DNA from: Apiospora phragmitis
Lineage: Eukaryota; Ascomycota; Sordariomycetes; Amphisphaeriales; Apiosporaceae
NCBI GenBank assembly: GCA_038363925.1
Contig: JAQQWL010000006.1
Span: forward strand, 1,034,501-1,098,500
Reading direction: 5' to 3'
Length of the DNA: 64,000 nucleotides
Shown: positions 45,181-54,932 of the stretch, in pieces
Layout: each line of letters begins with the position of its first letter
How positions within the stretch are numbered: the first letter of the stretch is position 1
Position numbers and translations under genes: made by a program
Notes under the pieces: generated by a model
The model's database searches: none
The model's input: only the letters and a program-made list of their open reading frames with translations
Told to the model about the DNA's origin: nothing

Positions 45181-46169
45181 ACGTGCCTTGAATCTTGATT
45201 GCATATATTATCTACTTGAAGGGTATGTGTGGTTATCTACCAATACTTCTAGAAGTTGATGTAAATATTTTGTCTACCCACATCCGGATCTTGTGAGCGT
45301 CGCGTCATTAAAATATATTGCCCTACAGAAAGAAGATCCGTAAATGTTTCACCTCCTAATATATCTACATGTAGTGATAGTCAGTAGTAAGAATACCTAA
45401 TGATATGCATCTAAAGCAGTGCCCACCTCAAAGCCAACTTTCATCTCTGAGCTAAGTCAACTGTCCGTTCCAAACTCCATCTAAGTTTCTTTGTGATATA
45501 ATAGAAGAGCAGCCTGAAAGACAGCCTTTTCCCACATGGGACAAGCACTGTTACCTAAGCAGTCCCTGTCAAGCAAAGCAGCTTTCTAACAACAAACAGC
45601 TATTTTTGACCTTTTGGATCGTTATGTAATCTCTTTCATTATAGAACTGGCAGCAATAACTTTGGAACAAACGGTGTGTGAATCGGTATGGAGCAGACAA
45701 TGTGGAACAGAATTCCAGAAAGCAGACTTCGACTTGTACATTTCCGAGTACAACGCCATGGAACTAATGAACAACTTTCCTCTAATGGGAAGCCAGGAGG
45801 GGGAGGATTAGCTACGATGGCCCATTAGTTGTTGTAATATTATCAAAGACTGTGCTGCCACTCCTTCTCCACGTCCCTCTCCTGGTACAGGATGGCAGGC
45901 AAACCTCTCGACCAAGTGTCATATACCAGGCCTGCATCTGCTCTGGGATGCCCAGGAGGCCATCTTGGCTAATATCAAACAGGCCTGCCTTCTTTCCCAA
46001 GCAGCTACATGTACCTCGAGCTTGTTCTTGCCTTTAGAACTGTGAATCACCGTGAAAAATACGCTAGTCTAGTTTTGTAACGCGCCTTCCATTATTCCAA
46101 CGTGAAGCACCCGTGCCTACCTCGTTCACAATCCACAACAGATCCTTGGCCTCAACCATAACACGCACA

Positions 46170-46620
46170 CCTCTTCTTCTCCCAAATTCCCACTTCAGGC
46201 CGCCAAACCACGCCCGAATCGCGAAAACGATGGCTCATCGACTCATCTTGTATTATCAAAGGCGTTTTCGGCTGAAGGCGGTTTTTTCCAACTCTTTTTA
46301 ACCATGTTGGTGTTGGATGGCCATCCAAGTGTGTTTGTTTGTGTCGCGACTTCTACCCAACGCGACCGGCATCATTTGGATAAGCGGACCAATTTTTCGT
46401 CTCATTTACCATTGTCACAAAATTCCCTAACCCCAGGAAGGAGCTGAGGGCTTGTTTTTGGATGTTCCTGCCCAAAGCATCTGTACACCTACCTCCTCCA
46501 ATCTTCCCAACACCGCCAAACATCACCAAATCACATCCGAATCACGAAAACGTTTTCGCATCGACTCATCTGTCATAGTCGAGAACGTTTTCGGCTGAAG
46601 GCGGCTTTTTCCGACTGCTA
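46170..46620 (+). repeat. Pair of diverged ~110-bp direct repeats
   Basis: Copies at about 46190-46300 and 46505-46620 share the order CCGCCAAAC, CGAATC, CGAAAACG, ATCGACTCATC, then CGTTTTCGGCTGAAGGCGG and TTTTTCC. The 19-base core is identical. They are spaced about 320 bp apart, in an otherwise gene-free region. Confidence 0.7.
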
Positions 46621-47353
46621 TTCATCGTTTTGCGGTTCTGCTTCTCCTACAAAACCCAAGGCAACAACGACACTGATCCAACATCACACGAACCGAAGGC
46701 ACGACCCTGCTTCAGCCATAATAATTTACTCGCCCGCCCATTCTTTCATACCAAAAGAAAGTCGTAGGTACTCGAAACCATCCCGATGGAGTTTCAGCTA
46801 GTTGTTTCAGAACTTCACGAAGCCGAATCGTCTCCTAGAATGGCCCAGCTTCTCTCCTCAAGTCATCGAGTCTACAGGCAATGGCGACTCCTTCGTTGCT
46901 TCCATGAGCAGCGACACGGGCCTTTCATTCACGCACACGATTCAGTCTAACTTATTCACCGACTGTGGCACAAACTCATGTTATCCGACGCCACTGGCTG
47001 CGTGGCTGCATGACGTGCTGAATACACTGATTCGAGAGCCACGGAGCACATGGATTGCGCAGGGGCTCATTGATCAATCTCACCAGTTACTAAAGCCTAC
47101 TATGGCTGTGATGGATACGCAACAGACAAAGCAGACGCTTCGTTACCAAGCGCAATGATTGGACTCCTTCATCAGCAATGTTGGCTGGCTATGGGGGGTT
47201 ACACAAATATACCCCTATTGGTATTGGCATGACTCACCAGGTCTCCAAAGACTGGCCTACATCACGCCGAGTAGGAGCGATTGAGATTCGCGCGTCTGAT
47301 TATATCGATGTCAATCTCGGTGAATTAGACATCGGTTGAATCCATCGTTGTCT

Positions 47354-47503
47354 GCAGCAGTCGTGGCGGTGCGCTGCTGTGACCAAGGCCCTTACAGAAC
47401 AGCGCCAAGTGGCGCAGAGGCCGTTGGGAATTACAGCCAGTCAGTGATAATCAGAAGTGTACTTTGGTATATTCACTGACTGCGCAGCACCGCTAGGACT
47501 GCC
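47354..47503. repeat. MITE-like inverted-repeat structure
   Basis: The ends (GCAGTCGTGGCGGTGC at about 47356 and its imperfect complement GCACCGCTAGGACTGC at about 47486) are inverted. Inside are a perfect 10-bp inverted repeat (CAGTCAGTGA 47438-47447 with TCACTGACTG 47473-47482) and the palindrome GCGCCAAGTGGCGC at 47402-47415. It is about 150 bp long with no ORF. No clear target duplication was seen. Confidence 0.5.
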
Positions 47504-48032
47504 TAGGGGTCGGTCGATATTGCATTGCGATGACGTCACACCGTGGACAAGCCTGCCTGAGCCAAGGACGGACACTACAAGCCTCGCAGTGGGCACATCG
47601 CATAACGTGGTTTCCTACAACACCCATTCTGCCACGTGGTGGCCCTCACTTCTACTAAAGACACTTGATCTCGAGACCAGAGGCTCAAAGCCATTTAATG
47701 CATGCCTTCCAATGCTACGAATACCGAACACCGAACGGCAAACGATCTGGTAGATGATGTAGCTGTGCTGTAATAGCTTCAGCTGGGTATCTGCAATTCA
47801 TGCCTATGAAAGATTCCTTAGTAATGGGTGCTTCTCGAGAAGCACCTCATATGTGGGATCAACGGGGTATCCACGTGAAAACAACAAAAAAAAAAAAACG
47901 CCATTGTGAGAACTTGGGAGAAGAACAACCCGACCACACCAGTCTCAAGATTACCACCGCGATCTCAGTTCCTCAAGTATTGGTATACTTACGCCATGCC
48001 TGAGCTACACCAGAAGGGCGTCAGATGAGCGC

Positions 48033-48680
48033 TTATGCGGCCGTGGGCTTCTCAGCCTTAGTCTCGGCCGTGGTGACGGGGGCGGCTTCAGCAGCAGGGG
48101 CCGAGGCGGGAGCCGGGGCAGCTATGAACATGTATCAGTTACTGCCTTTACGGTTTGTGATTACCTTGTGTCACTTACGGGCAGAAGCCTCAGCCGGAGC
48201 GGCGGCGGGAGCAGTCTCGGTCTTCGGCTCGGCAGCCTCAGGAGCGGCAACTGCGGCAGGAGCAGCAGTAGCGACAGTAGCGGTTGCGGTGGGAGCAGAC
48301 TCGGCGGGCTTGGCGGCCTCAGCGGGCTTGGCCTCGGCAGCGTTGGCTTCGGCGGGCTTAGCCTCGGGAGCCTTGCCCTCAGCGGGCTTGGTGTCGCCCT
48401 TGGCCTTCTTATCTTTCTTTGAAGAGCGACTTGTGTTAGAGTCATTCCACAGATGCCGGCAACGCAGGAAAATGCTCGTATTACTTACCTTCTTGAAGAT
48501 GGCCTTGAACTTGCCCTTCAAGTTGTCGAGAGCGTGCAGAGCTGGGTGATGGTTAGCAAGTTTCTCAACGCCTGAGGCCGAATGTGACGATGCGGCAACA
48601 ATCAGGCCACAATGGACGTAATCGCAAAATCCGATCGGAAGAGGTCAAGAAAACGTGGAGGACTTGCGAATACCTGGCAT
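48033..48680 (-). CDS. Small Lys/Ala/Pro-rich protein (128 aa), 4 exons
   Basis: Minus strand, exons 48680-48674, 48541-48489, 48416-48179 and 48121-48033. Only seven coding bases (ATGCCAG) lie in exon 1. All junctions are GT..AG and phases agree. The N-terminus is a basic amphipathic helix (ALHALDNLKGKFKAIFKK) followed by KKDKKAKGD, then a long run of AEAKPAE and APAAxA units to the end. This matches a group of short fungal proteins with a conserved basic head and a variable Ala/Pro tail, which I know only as hypothetical. No signal peptide or TM segment. Cytosolic and possibly membrane- or RNA-associated through the basic helix, but that is a guess. Confidence 0.78.
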
Positions 48681-50687
48681 GTTGGCGGTAGGAGATGGAA
48701 TAGATACGGATGGTCTGTTGATGGTGGAAAAGATGTTACGACGAAAGCGCAAGTTATTTGATGCTCAACCAACCAAGAGAAGAAGACGAAGAGGCCGAAC
48801 GAAATGGAGTGGTGAGGGTGCGGACAGAGAGCTTTTTGAAGGGTCGAGGTTTCTCGAAATTATCTTGGAATCTCTTCCCGAAAGTCGAGTCTGGGGTTGA
48901 TAGGAAGGGAGGAGGTGGGGCAACCACACACGCTACTGCACCTTCTGAAATTGGGGAATTGGAAGCGCTGGGGGTCAGAAGGTTCAGGGAATGCGCAGCG
49001 CTATCATCTAGGGTACACATACGACAGGCGCTAAAAAAAGGGCCCCGGGTCTACCACCGCGTTACAGTTGCAGTTCCTTTTTCCCTAACGCCCCTGCCTG
49101 CGTCTTCGATTGGCCCGGAAAACCCAAGACGGGGGGATGGGGGGAAGGGAAGGGAAACCATAGGCTTTGTTTGCAGGTTGCCTCCGCAGATGCAGCTGCT
49201 ATTCATTTCCTTGAGAAATAGATTGCATGCAACGGTGCGTGACGGGGGAACAGAAGAGCCACCGTCATTCATCGTCAACTGCCCCATCGAACCCTCTGGC
49301 TGGAATGGTTCTTTACTAGGATGCGGGTTTACGGACAGCGAGGGCTCCCACGGGCCACGGCGTCTAACGAGACAAGCTGCAAAAGGCCGGCCAGGTGGAG
49401 GCTATTTTGACTTGACGTGGCACTTAACCCGTCTGGTGTTTTATGAAAGAGGAGCTCTCGAAAGTGAGCGGCTGCGCTACCGAGATGATGGCATTTCTGC
49501 TAGTGTCGATCCGCGATAAGGAACCAGTCGCGAACGGGCATGGTGAAATGTCACTCCAACAAGGGTCCTACTACGGAGTACTACAACACAAAACGGCTTC
49601 TGGCTGAATGCTCTCTGCGTCTCCATCTCGGATTCCGAGACCATTAAAGTTGTTCCAATCCGATACGATAGCACTGAGCTCTTCTCTCCATTCTCCATCT
49701 AAACATGCCTAGAATACATTCTATGATCATGCGATTCGTATCTTCTGGCATGGTGATGGAGGTTTCGCCTTCATTGAAATCAGCCATGTCCTCATTCGCT
49801 GACACTCGGAGTCGGAATCCTTTTCGCACTGCGGTATGTATGCTGGGACCAAGCTGGGTTGCGAGTCGCTGCAGCAGCCCCTGCGCAATGCCAACTCTTC
49901 TGGAAAGGAGGTTGATCATATCGTTCAATTACTTTTAGAGTTAGGTGTACAGATGGTGACAACCGACAGGAGAGCTCCCATGGTGCTGATGGGCAGGATA
50001 AGGAGGTGGCTTGACATCCAGTCAGTTGAGCACGCGTGCGTATCCCAGCACTAAATCCATTCTCGACATCCACCTGGCAAGCCCCTTTGAAGCCGGGTCT
50101 AGAAGGGCGGCTGCTCCAAGTCGGTCATTTTCCAGGTCAGGATTTGGAGCCGGACTCCAGTATTCCGATCCACTACCGGAGAGGTCGAATGAGTGATGAG
50201 TCAAGTGCAGCACCGGGGCACTATCGGCCGCGGCCGTTGAGTAGCATCTTGCACGGGAACCAGTTTTCAGGAATCACGACGTACATGTAATCTACCTAAC
50301 GCAGCATGGTGCCCGAGTATCGTGACCAGGAAGAAAAAGGGCAAAAAAGAAGAGTTAGGTCACTGTCGCAGCTTTTACACTTTTAGTGTATTCGGTAGCC
50401 TTTTTGCAGCAGTGGGCCGAACGAAGCTAATGGGCTTGTTATTCCGTTACCTGGAGACTTGCAGCCTTTAAAACCCCACGATTGGCCATTTGCACTACCG
50501 CGTTCTTCAAACCACGATCCATTTATTCCCATTGTTCACAGATTGCACACCGAAAGGCGTCCTTCTTCCTTCATCCTCCACCCTTGCACCCTCCCTTGAT
50601 CTTCGAGGTCCGGATTCAAGCACACCTGCAGTTCCGTCTCTGCTGGAGTATTGGTATTCGGTTCAGCAACGACCTCTTCCACTCACC
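48681..50687. other. Intergenic region with one weak ORF
   Basis: About 2 kb. It includes the promoter of the Lys/Ala/Pro gene and the leader of the PGAM-like gene. A 253-codon plus frame (48758-49519) does not look like a protein. A weak minus-strand candidate is listed separately. Confidence 0.4.
49644..49928 (-). CDS. Possible small hypothetical protein (94 aa)
   Basis: A minus-strand frame with protein-like composition (GIAQGLLQRLATQLG, ITMPEDTNRMIIECILGMF) and no low complexity. It may be one exon of a longer gene, but I could not find a convincing partner exon upstream. No motif recognised. Confidence 0.28.
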   Translation of the reverse strand: MNDMINLLSRRVGIAQGLLQRLATQLGPSIHTAVRKGFRLRVSANEDMADFNEGETSITMPEDTNRMIIECILGMFRWRMERRAQCYRIGLEQL

Positions 50688-51555
50688 ATGGCGCCCGTCA
50701 TCTACCTTGTGCGCCATGCCCAAGGTTATCACAACCTGAGCAAGGAGAACGAACAACTCCGCGACCCTGACCTGACAGAGCTTGGCAAGGAGCAATGCGC
50801 CGACCTTTGCGAGCGTTTCCCCTCTCACGACAAGATCACTCACCTAGTCGCTTCGCCCATGCGCCGTACCCTCTACACCTGCCTGCTCTCCTTCGCCCCC
50901 GTTGTGCAGGCCGGCAAGGTCATCACCGCGCTCCCCGATGCGCAGGAGGTCTCTCTCCAGCCTTGTGATCACGGCTCCGATCCCGCCCAGCTGCAGGCCG
51001 AGTTTGGCACCAAAGTGGACTTCTCTCTCGTCCGCGACGGCTGGAACGACAAGTCGCCTAACAGCAAGTACTACCCGGACCCCAAACTTCTGGCGGCGCG
51101 TGCACGTGATGCACGACTGTGGCTCCGCGACCTGGTGCGCGAGGCGGGTGATGACTCACAGGTGGTACTGGTTTCGCACGGCGGAATCCTGCACTTCTTG
51201 ACGGGAGATTGGGACGGCTATTCCCCTAGCTCGGGTAAGTCAACTACCGGTGCTGCCGATGTAATAGCGGCATCTGCTCCTATCTCCCCAGAACCTAGAG
51301 ATGTATGATGATATTGACCTTGTTTTGATAGGTACGGGCTGGAGTAATACGGAGTTCCGGTCGTACGAGTTTCAGGATACCAGTTATGAGGACCCCGATG
51401 CTTCCCTGAAGGAGACCGCACAATGCCGGCGTGAGCGCCGCGGAAGCACTATCCCCCTGACGGAGACGGAGCAGTTCCAGCTGCAGGAGGCTTTCTCTAA
51501 TATCGTTAGAGCCGAGCTCAAGGAGGCTGCAGAGAACGCTATTTCAGAGGACTAG
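50688..51555 (+). CDS. Phosphoglycerate-mutase-fold (histidine phosphatase) protein, 2 exons
   Basis: Exons 50688-51234 and 51332-51555 are joined by a 97-bp intron (GTAAGT...GATAG), giving 256 aa. The catalytic histidine motif is VRHAQGYHNL near residue 8. DLTELGKEQCADL follows, then SPMRRTLYT and the second histidine in VVLVSHGGILHFLTGD. This is the typical order of the histidine phosphatase superfamily. RHA in place of RHG is common in the fungal PGAM-like phosphatases. It is likely a cytosolic phosphatase of unknown substrate rather than a glycolytic mutase. The frame extends upstream of the chosen ATG, but ATG 50688 is placed exactly before the motif and has a good context (CACCATGGCG). 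Confidence 0.88.
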
Positions 51556-53354
51556 CACAGCGGCATATGAATGGGCAAGGCATGGCATACAGCCTGGATA
51601 ATGATATTCGACCTGACCTGGGTCACGTGCATTTGGCAAGGGAAAAAGAAAGAGGCTTTGTGGGACTAGAGCTTAGACGCAACAGGAGCCGCGCTCCTAC
51701 AGCAGGGCCATAGGAAGATGGGTTTGCAGCTACATACATATGTCTTGCATGAACTAAAGAATACGATTGACGATTCATGTATCCTATTTCTTCAAAGGCG
51801 GGCTGCTTACCCACCTCCCTCACTTCAACAGCACCTGTCGCCATACGGGTCGTTTTAGCTGCAACCACCCACCTTTGCGGCAAGCTTGGCAAACGCTACT
51901 ATCCATCAGGTTACTTTTTCCACGACCAGCCTTCCTTGAACCATGCCTGATCTGTCTGTAAACGCGCGAGGATTGTCCCAAGCTTGGGCCATTCTGCAAT
52001 GCTGCATGGAAAGGATATGTAGGATACTGACTCGGCCCCGCTGGCGATGCCAGTAAAAATAAACTTCGGACCAACCTCCTCTTTCGAGCTCATATTGCCC
52101 TGGAGACAAACGTCTATTGCTCTTCATCAGTTGATTAGCAAACAAGGCCATCGGCCCAATTCGCTCCGCGGTGTGACTTAATACTTAATAACACTGTTTG
52201 CCTTCCCACCTGTGTGACATTCCTGCCCCCCAGCTTGCCATAATTCTCAACATTGGAACTGACTGGGCCCAAGCAGTCACTCTCAACCTCATCATCTTCG
52301 GTTACGCTTGCTCTGTCATCGCTCTATTGACACGCAGGCCGACATATTTCCTCATAATCAAGACCAAAATTCGCCTGGATTACTCCCTACATATACATAT
52401 ACCCACGCCACGTTCGTCTCGAGGAGACGCAGATCGCTTGCTTGCTCGCTCGCTCGCTCGCTCTCGGCCCGCTCTACACCCACTTGCACCCATAAACGAT
52501 GGGGGTGGCGAGCGTCAGCGTTTGCCTCTACGTCGCCTTCTGGATCCGCAGCGTACAATCGCGCGTTGACGAGATGAAGAAGAACGTGGCGTTGGCCGTG
52601 GTGGGAGGAGGAGACCAGAAGGAGGTCGATGTGGAAAAAGCCATGACAAATTTTCATTGGCAGGAGGAAGAGAAATTGCAGCCGAGGAGAGAGTGAAGAG
52701 TGGATAAAGGGGAAGGGGGTGAGAAATTGTAACACCAGGGCATGATATGGTCAAGATGGGGATCCAGGGCAATGGAAAGTCGGCCAGGCTGTGTATATGA
52801 ACGAGCAACGACGCTTCTCCAAGGTGAGATATTTTTCAGGGGGTGAAAGTCGAGACCTTGAACGGAGAGAGGGGAACTGGTGCCAATGCGGGTGGGCAGA
52901 CGAGTATGTTCGCTTGTCGATCCAGATGGGGTAGCTAGGCCAAGGACAATGCCCCGCTGCCATAAGGGCACTATACGGACGGACAGCAGAAGTTGAACCA
53001 TGCAGGTTGAGCGTCAATCATTCCACGAAGATAATACCGATATATTGTATATGTTGCTATCGATCAGGTATCCAAGATGTCTGACGTCTATCCTACTGGC
53101 CCCAAGTATTATGCAAATTCCGCCCATGATATTGGACATGCAAGATGAGTTTTCCCGTTAGATGGTGTTATACATAAACATCCGGAGATCCGTCGTTAAG
53201 AATCGTACTATACCCATACTCCAAAGCTCTGGCGAGGCTAGACACCAATTGTGACATCAGATGCCGAAGTGGACATAGAAGGAAGATGGGTATCCAAAAC
53301 TCGCTCGCTCGCTTCCAAATCCATTGGTTGCCCTGAATGTAGGTCAACACTCAT
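51556..53354. other. Intergenic region with two weak small ORFs
   Basis: No well-supported gene. A 60-codon minus frame at 51911-52093 (KFIFTGIASGAES, SFPCSIAEWPKLG) looks protein-like and could be an exon. A CTCG microsatellite lies at about 52437-52463. Confidence 0.35.
52499..52696 (+). CDS. Possible small membrane protein (65 aa)
   Basis: A short frame with an N-terminal hydrophobic segment (VASVSVCLYVAFWI), a basic/acidic helical middle (VDEMKKNVALAVV) and a charged tail. The composition is plausible for a small single-pass protein, and the ATG follows a CT-rich leader. There is no homology evidence by eye. Confidence 0.3.
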   Translation: MGVASVSVCLYVAFWIRSVQSRVDEMKKNVALAVVGGGDQKEVDVEKAMTNFHWQEEEKLQPRRE

Positions 53355-54932
53355 TCAAAAATTGCCTTGCTCGCGGCTCTGGTTCCGCGGCTGCACCAGC
53401 GTAGCAGGGGCAATCTGTTCCGCGGGGTCCCTCATGGCCGGACGACCCTTCTGGGCCTTCTTGCGATCTTCCAGCTCCGACTCTGAGAGCCTCATGATGT
53501 CGTCCTTGTGCGCTACGGGCGTCCAGTCTCTCCGACCCTGCGTTGCAGCTACCTCCGCTTCGGCGAGCCAGGCCTTCCAATGCGCCGTCGAGGGGGCGGC
53601 GCCGCTCCGCTCAACCCATGCAGTACGCTGTGTTTCGCGAATCACGTACCACAAAGTCCGGGTGAAACTTGGCACCCCTTCACGGGGGTCACCAGTGTTC
53701 TCGAGCTCGGCTTCTTTAGAGTCTGGTGGGGTAACATCCTCACAGGTGTACCGGCTAAGATCCCAGAAATACCGGCGGGGTAGAAGGCCCATGATCCAGT
53801 ACAGGCCGTTGAGCACGACGTATGATGCTCCAATCATGACCTGGGTGACCCATTTGCAGTTACCCAGAAGGATCACGCTGACCATCAGCAGGAAAGTCCC
53901 TATGCCCATGAGTACTTGGTAGGTCTTGGGACCAACACGATAGTTGCACTCCTCAGTGCCTGCATAAAGTTCCCTGGCTACTTCTTCGGTGCATTCGATG
54001 AGAATGAAGGCACCCTCACGGGTTCGGATCACAACATCCCCTTTGGGTACTATATTCGTGTGGCTTCTCTTCATGAGGACGGGCTTCCACCAAGATGCTA
54101 CACCAACGATGGAGCTCACAATGGACATGAAGGTTACGGCAAATATAGCAGTCCCGTCTTCCTTGATCGCTGCCACGACGATGATAGCGATCGAGAGCAG
54201 AAAAGAAAAACCTGATAGAACGTGGACTGGCGACCACAGAGCTGGCGGCACAGCAGGCCGCTTTTCCGTGTTGACCATTGTGCCGGGATCCGTCACATAG
54301 TCCTGCACCCGTTCCTTTATTGTAGGCCGTCGCGCTATACCTTGGATGGGGGCATCAGCATCGGAACTGGTGTTGGTCTGTAGCCCCGATGTTCTCCCTC
54401 GCGTCCCCGATTCCACATCGTCATCGTAACCCCCCCGAGGAGGTCGTGGCAGTCGTGCCGACCGAGCAGACATGCTAGTATTTGTTCGCCCTCCCTTGCT
54501 AAATATCCTGCTAAGAACACCATTTTTATTGGCGGCTAGTTTAGGAACCTCGAGCCCGCCGGCATTGTTCCGGTCGACATGCTGTATAAGCAACTTTTTG
54601 AAAGCAAACGGCTGAAATTCGCCGAGCGGGTGGAGGATGTTGGCAAAGAATCCCACAGACTCGAGGGTCGTGCCACTGTAGACTCCCGTCATCTTGGCTC
54701 TCGTCTCGGGCATGCGTGTCGGTCGGGTGGGCTTCAGAAGCGCTTGAGGTGCCGGGATGATGCGAGGCAGCAGACAGACCATGCTGGCCGTGATGGCTTG
54801 GGCATGGTCACCTATCGAGGACTCGCCAATGACCGCGAGCAGGGTCACGACATCGAGGCGCCAGCCCGAGGGGCCATCGTCCGAGGTGAACCATTTCAGG
54901 ATACCTTGGGGTGCATCGCCGCCATCCGACAT
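53355..54932 (-). CDS. Conserved fungal multi-TM protein (525 aa)
   Basis: A single uninterrupted frame. The N-terminus is soluble (SDGGDAPQGILKWFTSDDGPSG) with weakly hydrophobic segments, then a low-complexity Ser/Arg linker (about residues 145-200). Four TM helices follow at about residues 230-250, 256-276, 352-372 and 378-398. A conserved-looking block lies between TM2 and TM3 (GDVVIRTREGAFILIECTEEVARELY). The C-terminus is soluble and charged (WYVIRETQRTAWVERSG, DDIMRLSESELEDRKKAQ). I regard it as a fungus-specific uncharacterised family. No catalytic motif was seen. The start at 54932 gives the expected MSDGG N-terminus. Confidence 0.78.
   Translation of the reverse strand: MSDGGDAPQGILKWFTSDDGPSGWRLDVVTLLAVIGESSIGDHAQAITASMVCLLPRIIPAPQALLKPTRPTRMPETRAKMTGVYSGTTLESVGFFANILHPLGEFQPFAFKKLLIQHVDRNNAGGLEVPKLAANKNGVLSRIFSKGGRTNTSMSARSARLPRPPRGGYDDDVESGTRGRTSGLQTNTSSDADAPIQGIARRPTIKERVQDYVTDPGTMVNTEKRPAVPPALWSPVHVLSGFSFLLSIAIIVVAAIKEDGTAIFAVTFMSIVSSIVGVASWWKPVLMKRSHTNIVPKGDVVIRTREGAFILIECTEEVARELYAGTEECNYRVGPKTYQVLMGIGTFLLMVSVILLGNCKWVTQVMIGASYVVLNGLYWIMGLLPRRYFWDLSRYTCEDVTPPDSKEAELENTGDPREGVPSFTRTLWYVIRETQRTAWVERSGAAPSTAHWKAWLAEAEVAATQGRRDWTPVAHKDDIMRLSESELEDRKKAQKGRPAMRDPAEQIAPATLVQPRNQSREQGNF

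Larger units (their letters stand above)
45181..48032. other. Long intergenic region with decayed repeats
   Basis: Nearly 2.9 kb without a supported gene. A frame at about 46748-47160, and codons just after it (LDSFISNVGWLWGVTQI), look like a decayed coding fragment. It also holds a direct repeat pair and a MITE-like inverted-repeat structure, listed separately. Confidence 0.45.

Noticed and set aside
44290..45204. 304-codon minus-strand frame over the BBE oxidase
   Set aside because: Shadow of a GC-rich coding strand; no protein-like motifs.
48758..49519. 253-codon plus-strand frame
   Set aside because: No motif, Arg/Gly-rich random composition, and it overlaps the promoter of the Lys/Ala/Pro gene on the other strand.
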